Below, piece after piece: positions 36,932 through 46,631 of a DNA stretch of 64,000 bases. The notes below the pieces were generated by a model that was not told where the DNA came from, searched no databases, and saw nothing but the letters and a program-made list of their open reading frames with translations. The position numbers and the translations under genes are program-made. Positions within the stretch are counted from its first letter, which is position 1. Each line of letters opens with the position of its first letter. Source of the stretch: Pseudomonas sp. S37 (lineage in GTDB: Bacteria > Pseudomonadota > Gammaproteobacteria > Pseudomonadales > Pseudomonadaceae); assembly GCF_016658545.1 (NCBI RefSeq), contig NZ_JACVZC010000001.1, positions 62,001-126,000 of the forward strand, read 5' to 3'.

Positions 36932-38463
36932 TGTGCCCACCGCATTTTTGTTAGCCCGAACGTGCGCTCGAATGGATCGATTGCTGCCCCTTCCACCTGA
37001 TTCGACACTGCGATTGTCTGGCGGTACCAGGCCACAGGAATCAGGGGGAGCTCGTTCTGGAATTGAGCAAGCATCTGATTACGCAGAGCTTGTTGGTCTT
37101 CTGGCTTTTTTCCGGACAACAGCGCGTTCATCGCGGAGTCAAAAGCAGGGTTTTTCCACCCCAGTGGCCCCCACTCAGCACCGCCGTTTCCAAAGTCGCC
37201 GAAAATAGTTACGAGGGGATCGGGCACGAGTGCGTAAGCGCGGGAGAATAGCGCCATTTGAAGGGAACCATCATTGTATGCCACGGGTATAGCGCTGACA
37301 TTTTCCACTGCCACTTGAACCTCGACGCCAATCTCTCGCAATTGCGCTTGTAAGGCTGTGGCGATCAGTGCCAACTCAGGGCGGTCACCGAAGGTGAGCA
37401 GCTTCATACGGAAACGCACCCCGTCTTTCATCAAGATCCCGTCTGAGCCAGCAACCCAACCTTCATTGCCCAACAGCTTGCGTGCCGCTTCTGGGTCGTA
37501 CTTCAAGGGTGGAAGGTTAGCGTCGTGCCAGGCACTTACGTTATCGGCAAACATTTGTGTTGCGCCGGTACCTGGTGCACGTAATACGGCGGCAGCGATA
37601 CCTTCCCGTTGGATTGCCAGGCTCAATGCTTTACGGGTATCTACAGAGGCTGTCGGCCCTGCGCCTGAATTCACTGCCAGCATGACAACGCGCGGAACTG
37701 GCTCTTTCAGTACATGGACATCCTTGGAGCGTGAGAGTCGAGCAATGCTGGGAGGGTCGAGCTGAAACACAAGCTCAGCGCCGCCGCTCTCGGCCATCAG
37801 GGTTCGAGTTTCTCCGCGCCCTGCGCCCAAGTAGGTGGTTTTCTCGATGCTTGGTTTAGTGCCCCAGTATTCTTCGAATCTTTGCGTTGCAAGACGTTGA
37901 GGAGGCTCTACCAGGGTTGTCTTGTAGGGGCCGGTGGCAATGACCTTTTGAACAACATCCTTCGAATCATACGCAGCCGCGGCCAAGATGCTGGTGGACG
38001 AGTGAGCCAACAGCGCGGGCAGAGGGGCGAAGGGCTCCTTCAGTCGAATGACAACTTCGTTGCCTTCGGCTGTAATCGATTCAATCTTGGCTTTGCTCAG
38101 AATGCCCGCCTTGTTCCGAGCGACATTGAGTGAATGAGCCGCTACAACTGGGGTTAATTCGCTTCCATCATGAAATTTCACACCGGGTCGGATTGCCAGG
38201 TGCCACACTTTTCCGTCATCCGTGACACTCCACGTCTCAGCAAGCGCGGGTTGGGGCTGTCCTATCGGGTCGGCTTCTAGCAGGGTTTCAGTGATCTGCA
38301 TTCGCTGAAAAATGAATCCGGATACGGACGGATCCAGGCCCACGATCTCGAAGGGAGCAACGACGTCAAAGACTTTGTCATCAGCGTTGACGTTTGCGTA
38401 GGCGAAGGTCGCGCAGACGGCAACTGCTGCCGCGAGTAGCTTTAGCTTGGGCTTGAGTACCAC
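36928..38463 (-). CDS. Periplasmic substrate-binding protein, SBP family 5 (Dpp/Opp/Nik type)
   Basis: This binding protein has 511 residues from GTG 38463, which has AAAGGAA at good distance; a frame to 38496 is longer but unsupported. A signal peptide (LKLLAAAVAVCATFAYANVNA) is followed by the family-5 fold (ETLLEADPIGQPQPALAETW; KFHDGSELTP). Proteins of this group bind peptides, opines, nickel chelates or metallophores. The operon faces the zinc island, and a degenerate Zur-like sequence lies about 140 bases upstream. Uptake of a zinc chelate is inferred; plain peptide uptake remains possible. Confidence 0.88.
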   Translation of the reverse strand: MVLKPKLKLLAAAVAVCATFAYANVNADDKVFDVVAPFEIVGLDPSVSGFIFQRMQITETLLEADPIGQPQPALAETWSVTDDGKVWHLAIRPGVKFHDGSELTPVVAAHSLNVARNKAGILSKAKIESITAEGNEVVIRLKEPFAPLPALLAHSSTSILAAAAYDSKDVVQKVIATGPYKTTLVEPPQRLATQRFEEYWGTKPSIEKTTYLGAGRGETRTLMAESGGAELVFQLDPPSIARLSRSKDVHVLKEPVPRVVMLAVNSGAGPTASVDTRKALSLAIQREGIAAAVLRAPGTGATQMFADNVSAWHDANLPPLKYDPEAARKLLGNEGWVAGSDGILMKDGVRFRMKLLTFGDRPELALIATALQAQLREIGVEVQVAVENVSAIPVAYNDGSLQMALFSRAYALVPDPLVTIFGDFGNGGAEWGPLGWKNPAFDSAMNALLSGKKPEDQQALRNQMLAQFQNELPLIPVAWYRQTIAVSNQVEGAAIDPFERTFGLTKMRWAQ

Positions 38464-38978
38464 ATTACATTCCTTTTGCTCGACACCCGACGGCAACGTT
38501 GAAGCGACCTGTCTAGGCCGAGCGCTTCAGAGTTGTTCGTCCTTGTCAGTTTCGGTGAAAAAAATCATCCAGTGCGGAAGTCGCGCATGGTAGGCAATGT
38601 GATGATATAACGTCCATTATTGAAATATCTTGTTACGTTCCCGCTCAAGCCATGCGTGTCGTAATTGGGGCGGTTCGCATTTTTCATCCCAAGGCAGCAG
38701 CTGATCACCGCCTGTCGCTTGGGGTACGCATTATGATGACGCTGAAGGAAACCCAAGATCTGGGGCTCTCATCGAGAACCTCCTAGGGGTCGCTAGGCAG
38801 CTGTGCAGGCGTGTTCCATGAGCGTCTGCGCCGGGCAATACGTGTACATGCGTGAGCAGTCGGCTGTTTCGGGAACTGAGTCATCGTTGCATGACAAGTG
38901 GCTTGGCCTGCAGTAATCAGAACCGATGAGGGGGGGATGAGGGTGAGGCTTGTAGTCGAGAATGATTCGCGTTAACAT
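38464..38978. other. Intergenic region between two zinc-island units
   Basis: There is no supported gene in these 515 bases. Short frames exist, including one on the minus strand (38793-39038), but they lack ribosome-binding sites and recognisable products. The region holds a possible Zur site at 38601. Confidence 0.45.
38601..38614. promoter_or_regulatory. Possible degenerate Zur site before the ABC operon
   Basis: GATGATATAACGTC has dyad symmetry at 10 of 14 positions and shares the ATAACGT half with the zur-amidase site. It lies 138 bases upstream of the binding-protein gene. Confidence 0.3.
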
Positions 38979-38994
38979 AATGTTATCACATAAC
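38979..38994. promoter_or_regulatory. zur box: Putative Zur site before rpmJ
   Basis: The sequence matches TATGTTATAACATAAC at 14 of 16 positions. It ends two bases before the AGGAG ribosome-binding site of rpmJ, an ideal position for repression. Confidence 0.65.
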
Positions 38995-39006
38995 AGGAGT
39001 GGCGCC

Positions 39007-39147
39007 ATGCAAGTTCTTTCATCGCTCAAACAGGCCAAGAATCGCCATCGTGACTGCCAGATCGTGAAGCGTCGAGGCAGGATTTACGTGATCTGCAAAT
39101 CCAACCCGCGGTTTAAGGCTAGGCAAGGTGGTGTCAAGAAAAAATAA
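39007..39147 (+). CDS. rpmJ: Ribosomal protein L36, zinc-ribbon-less paralog (RpmJ2/YkgO type)
   Basis: A 46-residue type-B L36 (starts [20 protein letters not shown], ends RQGGVKKK). The zinc-binding C-x2-C...C-x4-H ribbon of ordinary L36 is absent; only two isolated cysteines remain (Cys17, Cys30). It can replace the zinc form in the large ribosomal subunit, freeing zinc, a well-known response to zinc shortage. A strong AGGAG and a Zur-like site lie directly in front. Confidence 0.93.
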   Translation: MQVLSSLKQAKNRHRDCQIVKRRGRIYVICKSNPRFKARQGGVKKK

Positions 39148-39662
39148 ATTCTTGAAAAATGTCGAGCCTCGTTTTTGTAGGCTGACAACTGCGCTCGCTG
39201 TTAGCTTCGAGCGCGGTTGTCGGTCAACTGCAGTGTGCTGAGGCTCCATCAGCTGGGCGGCGGGTGATCAGTTTCTGATGTGATCTGTTTTAGTGGTGAT
39301 GCGCTTAACCGACAAAGCTCAGAGAGCAGGTTAGCCGCGAGTATCGGAAAGCCGTTGCAGTAGAAATCTCCGGTCGTAAACCCCGCACGGCAAAGGTCGT
39401 CAGGCCCTGGCCACCAAAGTTAGCTCGACCAACCCCACCCGCTAGTCCAGAGATTCTTGCAGTGGTGTTGCACCTATGTCCTGCGCTACGTTTTAGCGTG
39501 GAGCTTCGCCCGAAATCATCCTCTTGATGACGCCCTGATCGCGCTCGACGGATTGAGTATCCCGTCCCGATAGAGCCCCTGGGCACGTAGCAATCATCTT
39601 TTTCATAGACGGTTTAGGTCGCATCTCTACGAGGACACCCTTAGAAAGTTATTTGGTGGCGG
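39148..39662. other. Intergenic region with one large hairpin
   Basis: A 14-base-pair stem (39184-39197 with 39208-39221, one G-T pair) encloses a ten-base loop 36 bases after rpmJ. It may end that transcript, although no T-run follows. A minus-strand frame (39305-39586) has low-complexity Arg/Gly-rich content and no ribosome-binding site, so I do not call it. Nothing else was recognised. Confidence 0.45.
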
Positions 39663-40499
39663 CTAGAGGGCGATGGCGCTCGGCGATAGGCTTTCGAGTC
39701 GACGAGTCTCGGCTGCGTACGCCTCATCGCCTGTCATCGTGTACAGCAGCTCCTTCTGTAATCGATGAAATTCAAATGGAGTGCGCTCTCTTGGGTGTGC
39801 TTCACAAACCTTTATCACCTTCTGAATCCTTCCCGGGCGAGGGGCCAGTAGAATAATCCTGTCGGCGATATAGATAGCTTCCTCTATATCATGGGTCACC
39901 AGAATGGTGGTAATTCGAGACTCCGCTCTGATCCTAAGAAGTTCTTGCTGCATCTGCGTGCGAGTATTGGCGTCTAGGGCACCAAATGGTTCATCCAATA
40001 GCAAGATGCGCGGACTACTCACAAGTCCTCGTGCGATGGATACGCGCTGAGCCATCCCCCCCGAGAGCTGGTGGGGATAGCTGTCTGCGAATCCATCCAG
40101 CCCAACTAGCCTCACATGATCAGCAATTTTCGACTGTCGTTCTTGTGGACTCAGTTGGTCATTCAGCAGTCCCAACTCGATGTTCTTGGCTACAGTTAGC
40201 CATGGAAACAAGCGGTGCTCTTGAAAAACCATGCCTCGCTCTTGCTCGATGCCCTTAACCGGGCGGCCTTTAACACAGATTGACCCTTCGTAGTCTGTAT
40301 CCAGTCCAACGAGCATCCTCAAAAGCGTAGACTTGCCGCAGCCACTTGATCCTAAGAGAGCAATCGACTCACCTTCAGCGATGTCCAGCGTGAAGTCATC
40401 AAGCGCTAACAGATCACCTTGGGTGGTCTTGAATTTTTTTCTGACATTTTTGAAAGAAACAATAGCCGTGTCGCACGCAGCATTGATTGATGAATTCAT
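39663..40499 (-). CDS. ABC transporter ATPase of the sulfonate/sulfate-ester type (SsuB/TauB/AtsC-like)
   Basis: A 278-residue ATPase with Walker A GSSGCGKSTLL, Q-loop FQEHRLFPWLTV, signature LSGGMAQRVSIARGL, Walker B ILLLDEPFGALD and the H-loop THDIEEA. The FQEHRLFPW form is typical for nitrate/sulfonate/taurine importers. The preceding gene encodes the permease, with a four-base ATGA overlap. With the binding protein on the other side of the LysR gene it makes a full importer. The sulfatase nearby suggests sulfate esters as substrates. Confidence 0.9.
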   Translation of the reverse strand: MNSSINAACDTAIVSFKNVRKKFKTTQGDLLALDDFTLDIAEGESIALLGSSGCGKSTLLRMLVGLDTDYEGSICVKGRPVKGIEQERGMVFQEHRLFPWLTVAKNIELGLLNDQLSPQERQSKIADHVRLVGLDGFADSYPHQLSGGMAQRVSIARGLVSSPRILLLDEPFGALDANTRTQMQQELLRIRAESRITTILVTHDIEEAIYIADRIILLAPRPGRIQKVIKVCEAHPRERTPFEFHRLQKELLYTMTGDEAYAAETRRLESLSPSAIAL

Positions 40500-42079
40500 T
40501 TAAATCTCCAGCGCGATGCTAGCTTCTCAATTTTCATGCCTAGCTTATGAATTACGGCGCCCGTTAATCCGATTAAGATCATTGCTGCCATGACATCGTC
40601 CATTCGGAATAGCTGTTGTGCGGCAATCATGTAACTTCCTATTCCAGAAGTCGTGGTAATAAAGTACTCCGCGCCGATAGTGGCAAGCCATGCATAAATC
40701 AAAGATACCCGGAGTCCGCTGAATATGCTGGATAATGCACCGGGAAGAATGAGCTTGGTCATTCTATGCCACAAACCCAGCCGCAGAACGCGAGCAGCCT
40801 CATTCAAATCCATAGACAGGTTCGCGATTCCAGTCTGAGTGGCTACATAGAGAGGAGAGAAGCACGCGAGTGCTATGAAAGCAATTTTAGATGTATTTCC
40901 TAGGCCGAACCACGCGGTAATTAAAGGAATCCATGCGAAAATTGCGACGTGACGGATAACCGAGAGCGTTGGGCCGCAGGCATGTTCTACTACCTGCTTC
41001 ATGCCCAATAAAACCCCAACGATAATTCCGAAGCTACCACCAACGGTTAGGCCAATTAGCGAGAAGCGCAAGCTCTGAGCAAGCGATGTGGCCATATTCC
41101 CCTCGGTAAGCCCATGCCACAAGGTGATAAAAACCTTGTTGGGATGGATAATGATGTTAGGGTTGACTGCACCTGCAGCCGACACGGCGTACCATGCTGT
41201 TAGCATTAAAACAGGAATAATCCAAGGCTCTATATTTTCAATACCAATCAGTGATCGCCGTTTCAACTCTAACGCACTCGGTTGAGGCCAGTGTATGCAA
41301 TGCTGATCAATCCAACGGATTCCACGATCCATTACAATACCGATCACTGCGACCACGCAGATACATACCAGCACAATGTCCAGCATAAACAATTGGCGGC
41401 CCCACACCATGAGGTAGCCCAAGCCGTCGCTTGAGGCTAGTAGCTCTACTGCAAGCAGTGACGACCATGCGGTACCAAGGGCCGTCTTGCATCCTGCGAG
41501 GACGGAGGGCGCCATCGCCGGAATGATGAGGTACCTTAGTCTTGCCCACGGCGATAGGCGAAGAACTGCTGCCGCCTCCTGGAGTCGTGAAGGGATGTCC
41601 CGCACTCCCATAGCGGTATGGAATGTCATGGGCACAATCACCGCCTTCATGACGACGACTATTTTGAGCGTCTCTTCGATGCCGAACCACAGCATGAAAA
41701 GTGGAATCCACGCCAGCGTTGGCACTTGGGCCAGTGCTGAAAACGTGGGGAGAAACAAGCGTTCTGCTCGTTCACTCAGACCTATCAATGTACCCAGAAG
41801 TACACCCACCAAGAGGCCAGAGGTCAGGCCTAAAACCAGTCTACGAAGACTGATCAAAATGCTGGCCACCAGGTCTTGTTGTGCAAGATCCAGTGCTGAA
41901 CTCCAAACCACGGACGGTGAAGGTAGAACCTGGCTGTTCAACCAATCGTAATGTGATGCCAGATGCCAGAGTATTACTATGGCTAGCGGTAGTATCAAGG
42001 GGGACAACGAGTGCGCGCATTCCCCGAATTTGAACAACCTGCTTCGAATGGGTTGGTCTTGCGGTATTGAAATAGACAT
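40496..42079 (-). CDS. Double-length ABC permease, two SsuC-type domains in one chain (AtsB-like)
   Basis: A 527-residue protein in which two SsuC/TauC-type permease domains are fused. Each half has the cytoplasmic EAA motif: EAAAVLRLSPWARLRYLIIP near residue 180 and EAARVLRLGLWHRMTKLILPG near 440. The halves are similar but not identical, so the fusion is old. Usual family members are about 260 residues and homodimerise; this one would provide both halves. The sulfate-ester transporter subunit AtsB of P. putida S-313, as I recall it, has the same double layout. Confidence 0.88.
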   Translation of the reverse strand: MSISIPQDQPIRSRLFKFGECAHSLSPLILPLAIVILWHLASHYDWLNSQVLPSPSVVWSSALDLAQQDLVASILISLRRLVLGLTSGLLVGVLLGTLIGLSERAERLFLPTFSALAQVPTLAWIPLFMLWFGIEETLKIVVVMKAVIVPMTFHTAMGVRDIPSRLQEAAAVLRLSPWARLRYLIIPAMAPSVLAGCKTALGTAWSSLLAVELLASSDGLGYLMVWGRQLFMLDIVLVCICVVAVIGIVMDRGIRWIDQHCIHWPQPSALELKRRSLIGIENIEPWIIPVLMLTAWYAVSAAGAVNPNIIIHPNKVFITLWHGLTEGNMATSLAQSLRFSLIGLTVGGSFGIIVGVLLGMKQVVEHACGPTLSVIRHVAIFAWIPLITAWFGLGNTSKIAFIALACFSPLYVATQTGIANLSMDLNEAARVLRLGLWHRMTKLILPGALSSIFSGLRVSLIYAWLATIGAEYFITTTSGIGSYMIAAQQLFRMDDVMAAMILIGLTGAVIHKLGMKIEKLASRWRFK

Positions 42080-42210
42080 CTTTGCTGCCTGTCTGACTAG
42101 GCGGGCGACTGGGAAGTCGGGCCGAGAAGGTGATCGAACACTGTATGGCGCGATGCTCTGGTGCTCAATTGCCTTCAGCGCATGTTGACATGCACGGCTT
42201 GCATAATTCT

Positions 42211-43116
42211 TCAGTGCGGAACTTGATCGTAATCTTGCAGTAGTTGTATGAATGTCTGCCTTAGAGGAGTTGTCATTGTTCCCTTCAGTGAAATAATTCC
42301 ATTTAAGATATTTCTGTCCTGCTGCGCCCCCTGGAAATCACTGGGCTCGATAACCCGGAGCAATCTTTTTTGAATATTATCTTCTATCATAGGGAGCAGG
42401 GCTGAGCAGCCAATGGTGTGTGAGTTTAGACTGATATCCATAATGGAGTAGCCGTTCTCGCAAAGTAAGCTCGGTATGTAGTCCGGCTCCGATAGGTAGC
42501 TGGACAGTAACTCCCTAACGCCAAGCGTACAGCCGATTGGATATTTCAAGATGTTGTATTTGTTTGGCGTTTCTTTGAATACTGGATGTTCAGCTTGAGC
42601 GTATAAGCACCACTTTCTTGGCGCAAGAGGTACTATTTGGTGGTTCTTGTCATCTTCAAAATAAAGTGTATTGCTTATGAAGAAGTCTATTTCGCCGCGG
42701 TTAAGTTTTAAGCTCAGTTCATTCCACTTGTCTACAACAAATCGAGCCTTGGCATGTGGGTGATTCTGCAAAAGTTTTGCGATTGCTTTAGGTACTATTG
42801 AGGCAGCCGCTACTGGGCCACAACCGAAATTCAAAACGGATTGAGCATTGCTGTTAAAGGCAGCAATCCTAAATGCCAGTTCGTCTGATTTTCTTAGAAT
42901 CTCATTGGCGTAATCCAGCAGAACTTTGCCTTGCTGGGTAGGTGGAAGCCCTTTCTTTTCTCGGTGAACAAGATCACAACCCACTTGATGCTCTAAAGCC
43001 TGGATGCTTCGGCTGAACGCGGGCTGTGACAAATTAACAGAATGGGCTGCAAGCACAAAGCTTCGGTGATTAATTAACGCAACGAAATGCCGCAAGTTTC
43101 TCAGTTCGAAATGCAT
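42211..43116 (-). CDS. LysR-family regulator of the sulfur-ester module
   Basis: A LysR-type regulator with 301 residues from ATG 43116 (AGGGG about ten bases upstream). A frame reaching 43293 would run into the divergent receptor gene. The helix-turn-helix reads HFVALINHRSFVLAAHSVNLSQPAFSRSIQALE. The C-terminal effector domain is less typical. It lies between the ABC genes and the TonB receptor, reading with the ABC genes. Control of the module, perhaps sensing sulfur supply or the ester, is inferred. The gene is AT-rich compared with the receptor. Confidence 0.88.
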   Translation of the reverse strand: MHFELRNLRHFVALINHRSFVLAAHSVNLSQPAFSRSIQALEHQVGCDLVHREKKGLPPTQQGKVLLDYANEILRKSDELAFRIAAFNSNAQSVLNFGCGPVAAASIVPKAIAKLLQNHPHAKARFVVDKWNELSLKLNRGEIDFFISNTLYFEDDKNHQIVPLAPRKWCLYAQAEHPVFKETPNKYNILKYPIGCTLGVRELLSSYLSEPDYIPSLLCENGYSIMDISLNSHTIGCSALLPMIEDNIQKRLLRVIEPSDFQGAQQDRNILNGIISLKGTMTTPLRQTFIQLLQDYDQVPH

Positions 43117-43224
43117 CGTGTGCATACCCCTATAAGCCATACGCATTTGCGCGGGAATTGCTCGAATTTTAACCTCAAATAACAAATATTCACAACGAGC
43201 ATCTTTTTTATTCCCTGGGGATAT

Positions 43225-45513
43225 ATGCATATACAGCATCGGTTTAAGTGTCATCTGCTTTACTGGTCGGTCGCACTGGCTTACACATGGCAAGGTGCTT
43301 CTGTGTACGCAGACGATTTACCGATTTCAAAGCCAGAGGCAAGAGATGACTCCACGCTGTCCACGGTGGTGGTGAACGCACGGCGCCGTGATGAGGCGGC
43401 TCAAGACGTGCCTGCGCCGATGACGACGCTGACCGGCGAGCATCTTCAGGACAATCGTGTGTCTGCGATACAGGACATTCAGCAACTTGCTCCTAGCGTC
43501 AACATGCCATTTTGGCACGCAGCGCAGAGCAGTCTGTCCATTCGTGGTATTGGCAACAACCCGAGGAACGACGGACTGGAAGGTAGCGCAGCCGTCTACA
43601 TCGATAACGTGTATCTCAGTCGAACAGGCATGGCAGCCTTCGACCTGCTGGATATCGAACAGGTGGAAGTCCTGCGGGGAGCGCAAGGTACGCTGTTTGG
43701 CAAAAACAGCACGGCGGGCGTTGTGAACATCCGCACCAAGGCCCCGACCTTTTATCCCGAGAACCATCTCAGTGTGTCCACGGGCCAGTATGGATTGAAG
43801 GAGTATCGAGGAAGTTTCTCGGGGCCACTCACAGATGCTGTTGCTGGTCGCATTTCCCTTAGCCGCAGCGAGACCGATGGTTTCATCAAGAACGTCCACG
43901 ACGGAGATTACCAAGGCCGCACCCGACAGGGCATTCGAGGGCAATTGCTGTTTGAGCCTGACGATGACTTCAGCTTGAGGCTGATCGCTGAGTACAACGA
44001 TGAAGACCTCGACCTCACTCGTTCATTTTTGAGTTTTGGGCCACTGGCGAGCACCCGGGCACGATACACCAGGGTAGGTGCGCAAGACCCCATCACCGAC
44101 CCTAAGAAGCTAAAGGTCAATACGGACGGTAGAAACGGGAGCAAGGTATATCAGAATGCTCTCTCGGCTGAAGCCAACTGGAAGCTTGACAGAGGCTACT
44201 CTCTGACTTCTATCAGTGCTTGGCGGTTGTGGCAGTTCGATCCCTACAACGACGACCTCACCACCGCACCGGTATGGACGAACATGGGAGCGTCCGCCAA
44301 TGCATCGCAGTTCTCCCAGGAAATCAGGCTCGCCTCGCCAAAGGATGACACGTTCGAATACGTCGTAGGCGCTTACTATTTCAAGGGTAGCGTCGGAAAC
44401 AATCTGTTCTACAACTACGGCCCTCAAGCAGATGCCTGGTTTGGGCTACCTGTCGGGGCGCTGAGTAATGTCAGTTCTAAAATGCCTTCGAAGGTGTCCA
44501 CGGACAGCTACGCCGTATTTGGCCAGGGCACTTGGCACTTGAATCCCCAGTGGGATTTGACGCTTGGATTACGAGGTACCTATGAAGAAAAGACGGGGAG
44601 GGTCAAACGTTATGAGCCCACCGGCGATTCGGTAACCGGTGCTGCGCTGGCTGCGAGGAATGCACGATTAGGGGCTTACGACTCCGGAAATCTGAAGATC
44701 TCGGGCAGCAGTCCATCTGGGATGGCATCGATAAGCTACAAGGTTAACCCGGATCTGATGGTTTACAGCAGCCTCACGCATGGCGAGAAATCAGGGGGCA
44801 TCAACCCTTCACTACCTGGCAACGGTGCCTCTTCACTGCTAATCGGCCCTGAGCGTGCCAATGATGCGGAGCTAGGCTTCAAAAGCACGCTTTGGGGTGG
44901 GCGAGTGAGCTTCAACGCCAATCTCTTCTGGTCATGGATCACTGGCTACCAAGCGACTGCTTGGGATCGTGAGGCCAACACCAGCTATTTGAGTAACGTA
45001 GGCAGCATGCGAAGCAGGGGCATCGAGTTCGAGACCACCGTCATGCCAATCAAAGGCTTGACGCTTAATGCCAATGGTTCGTTTATCGATGCCATTTACA
45101 TGGACTACCAGGACGGCCAGTGCCCGCCGGAAACGCCAGGTACTACCTGCAACCTGACTGGCAAGCGTGTATCCGGATCCCCCCGTCAGATCTTCAACGC
45201 CAATGCTCGATACCAGTGGGCGCTCGACTCCGGTATCAGGCCCTATCTGAATGCCTCGTATTCATACAGGGCGAAAAGCTTCGGTACCGGCGACGATTCA
45301 GATTATGGCGTGATCCCGTCCTATAGCCTGACCAACCTATCCGGAGGTGTTCGTATTGATGACGGGGACGCTCAATGGGATGTCTCGCTGTGGGTGCGAA
45401 ACGTGTTCGACAAGTTCTACTACACCAGCGTGGCGACTGGGGCAGGCAACATCTTCGCGGGTACGATAGGTGATCCTCGCACCGTCGGTGCCACCGTGTC
45501 TTACGATTTTTGA
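43225..45513 (+). CDS. TonB-dependent receptor of the sulfate-ester module
   Basis: A 762-residue outer-membrane receptor: signal peptide ending in SVYA, TonB box STVVVNARR, plug (IQDIQQLAPSVNMPF; GIGNNPRNDG; VEVLRGAQGTLFGKNSTAGVVNI) and a barrel ending GATVSYDF. The plug is of the group that carries plant- and carbon-compound uptake rather than classic siderophores. The binding-protein gene starts 18 bases after it, so the two form a unit that brings substrate across the outer membrane to the periplasm. A related receptor occurs at the right edge of the window. Confidence 0.92.
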   Translation: MHIQHRFKCHLLYWSVALAYTWQGASVYADDLPISKPEARDDSTLSTVVVNARRRDEAAQDVPAPMTTLTGEHLQDNRVSAIQDIQQLAPSVNMPFWHAAQSSLSIRGIGNNPRNDGLEGSAAVYIDNVYLSRTGMAAFDLLDIEQVEVLRGAQGTLFGKNSTAGVVNIRTKAPTFYPENHLSVSTGQYGLKEYRGSFSGPLTDAVAGRISLSRSETDGFIKNVHDGDYQGRTRQGIRGQLLFEPDDDFSLRLIAEYNDEDLDLTRSFLSFGPLASTRARYTRVGAQDPITDPKKLKVNTDGRNGSKVYQNALSAEANWKLDRGYSLTSISAWRLWQFDPYNDDLTTAPVWTNMGASANASQFSQEIRLASPKDDTFEYVVGAYYFKGSVGNNLFYNYGPQADAWFGLPVGALSNVSSKMPSKVSTDSYAVFGQGTWHLNPQWDLTLGLRGTYEEKTGRVKRYEPTGDSVTGAALAARNARLGAYDSGNLKISGSSPSGMASISYKVNPDLMVYSSLTHGEKSGGINPSLPGNGASSLLIGPERANDAELGFKSTLWGGRVSFNANLFWSWITGYQATAWDREANTSYLSNVGSMRSRGIEFETTVMPIKGLTLNANGSFIDAIYMDYQDGQCPPETPGTTCNLTGKRVSGSPRQIFNANARYQWALDSGIRPYLNASYSYRAKSFGTGDDSDYGVIPSYSLTNLSGGVRIDDGDAQWDVSLWVRNVFDKFYYTSVATGAGNIFAGTIGDPRTVGATVSYDF

Positions 45514-45530
45514 AAAGTAGTGAATCGACG

Positions 45531-46598
45531 ATGAAAAAGTATGTGTTGAAGTCAAGAAAGCTAATAGTCGCAAGCCTACTCATCCTGTTGAGCGGCTGGC
45601 TCTCTCCCGTAGCGTTTGCTGCGCCACCACCAACGGTCATTAGGCTCGCGGCTCCGGACAACGGTCTCGGGGGTAAAGAGCACTTCAACGGTGGTGTCGC
45701 GGATGTGCTTGTCTGGCGGCAATTGTTGGAGAAGGAGTTTCAGGAGGATGGCATCAAGGTGGAATGGCAGTTTTTCAAAGCTGCCGGCCCAGCGATCAAT
45801 GAGGCCTTGGCGAACAAGCAGGTTGATTTTGCTTTCTACGGTGACCTTCCTGCGATCATTGGTAAAGCAAACGGGTTGGATATCACTCTCCTAGCGGCGA
45901 CTGGCCGCCAGGGGAATGCTTATCTAGGGGTACGGCAAGGACTTGATGTCAAGTCATTGCACGACTTGAAAGGCAAGACACTTGCGGTTTTTCGAGGCAC
46001 CATCTTCCACTTGTCTCTGGTGAATGCGTTGGCATCCGTGGGGATGACCGAGCGTGACCTGCGAGTCGTCAACATGGATCTTGCCGCGTCCACTGCAGCA
46101 CTTTCCACCGGTCGGGTTGATGCTGTATGGGGTTCAAGCAATTTGTACGAACTGCAGGACAAGGGGCTTGCCTACGTTGCACTGTCCAGTGGAGATCTCG
46201 GTGGAGTAGGGGGCGTACAAAGCGTTCTGGTTGGGAGCAAAGAATTCTTGGCCAGCTATCCCGATATCACTCGACGCTTGCTGAGAGTCTTCGCTGGTGC
46301 CTACGACTGGATCAGCGTTCCATCGAACCGCCAAGTGTACCTGAGCGAGGCTGCACGTCGATCCGGGTTTACGCAGGAACAGGTTGATCGCGCAATGGGC
46401 ACGCTGAGCTTTAGGGATATTCTTCAGCCAGATCTGGATGCGCCTTTCATTGAATCGTTAGATCAGCAGGTATCGCTTGCCAAAGAAATGCGCTTGATCA
46501 GGAAGTCGTTCAATGCCGCAGATTGGGCTGACACAAGACCACTACTCGAGGCCAAAGCGCTGCCTAGCGCTGACATCGTCAAGGCGATATCTCAATAG
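45531..46598 (+). CDS. Periplasmic binding protein of the SsuA/TauA/AtsR type
   Basis: This protein has 355 residues from ATG 45531. A signal peptide (KLIVASLLILLSGWLSPVAFA) precedes a type-2 periplasmic fold of the aliphatic-sulfonate/nitrate group: FFKAAGPAINEALANKQVDFAFYGDLPAIIGKANG, then GKTLAVFRGTIFHLSLVNAL. It should catch the ligand delivered by the receptor and hand it to the double permease. The nearby sulfatase points to sulfate esters; sulfonates are an alternative. Confidence 0.9.
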   Translation: MKKYVLKSRKLIVASLLILLSGWLSPVAFAAPPPTVIRLAAPDNGLGGKEHFNGGVADVLVWRQLLEKEFQEDGIKVEWQFFKAAGPAINEALANKQVDFAFYGDLPAIIGKANGLDITLLAATGRQGNAYLGVRQGLDVKSLHDLKGKTLAVFRGTIFHLSLVNALASVGMTERDLRVVNMDLAASTAALSTGRVDAVWGSSNLYELQDKGLAYVALSSGDLGGVGGVQSVLVGSKEFLASYPDITRRLLRVFAGAYDWISVPSNRQVYLSEAARRSGFTQEQVDRAMGTLSFRDILQPDLDAPFIESLDQQVSLAKEMRLIRKSFNAADWADTRPLLEAKALPSADIVKAISQ

Positions 46599-46606
46599 GG
46601 GGTAGA

Positions 46607-46626
46607 AGGGCCCCGAACGGGGCCCT
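46607..46626. terminator. Bidirectional terminator between the binding protein and FGE genes
   Basis: AGGGCCCC pairs perfectly with GGGGCCCT around GAAC. It lies between two convergent genes, nine bases from one and six from the other. Confidence 0.7.
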
Positions 46627-46631
46627 ATCTA

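Noticed and set aside
39305..39586. A 93-codon minus-strand frame in the gap after rpmJ
   Set aside because: No ribosome-binding site, skewed Arg/Gly content and no recognisable family.
42211..43293. Longer start for the LysR gene at 43293
   Set aside because: It would overlap the divergent receptor gene, and the added residues are not LysR-like; ATG 43116 fits the family.
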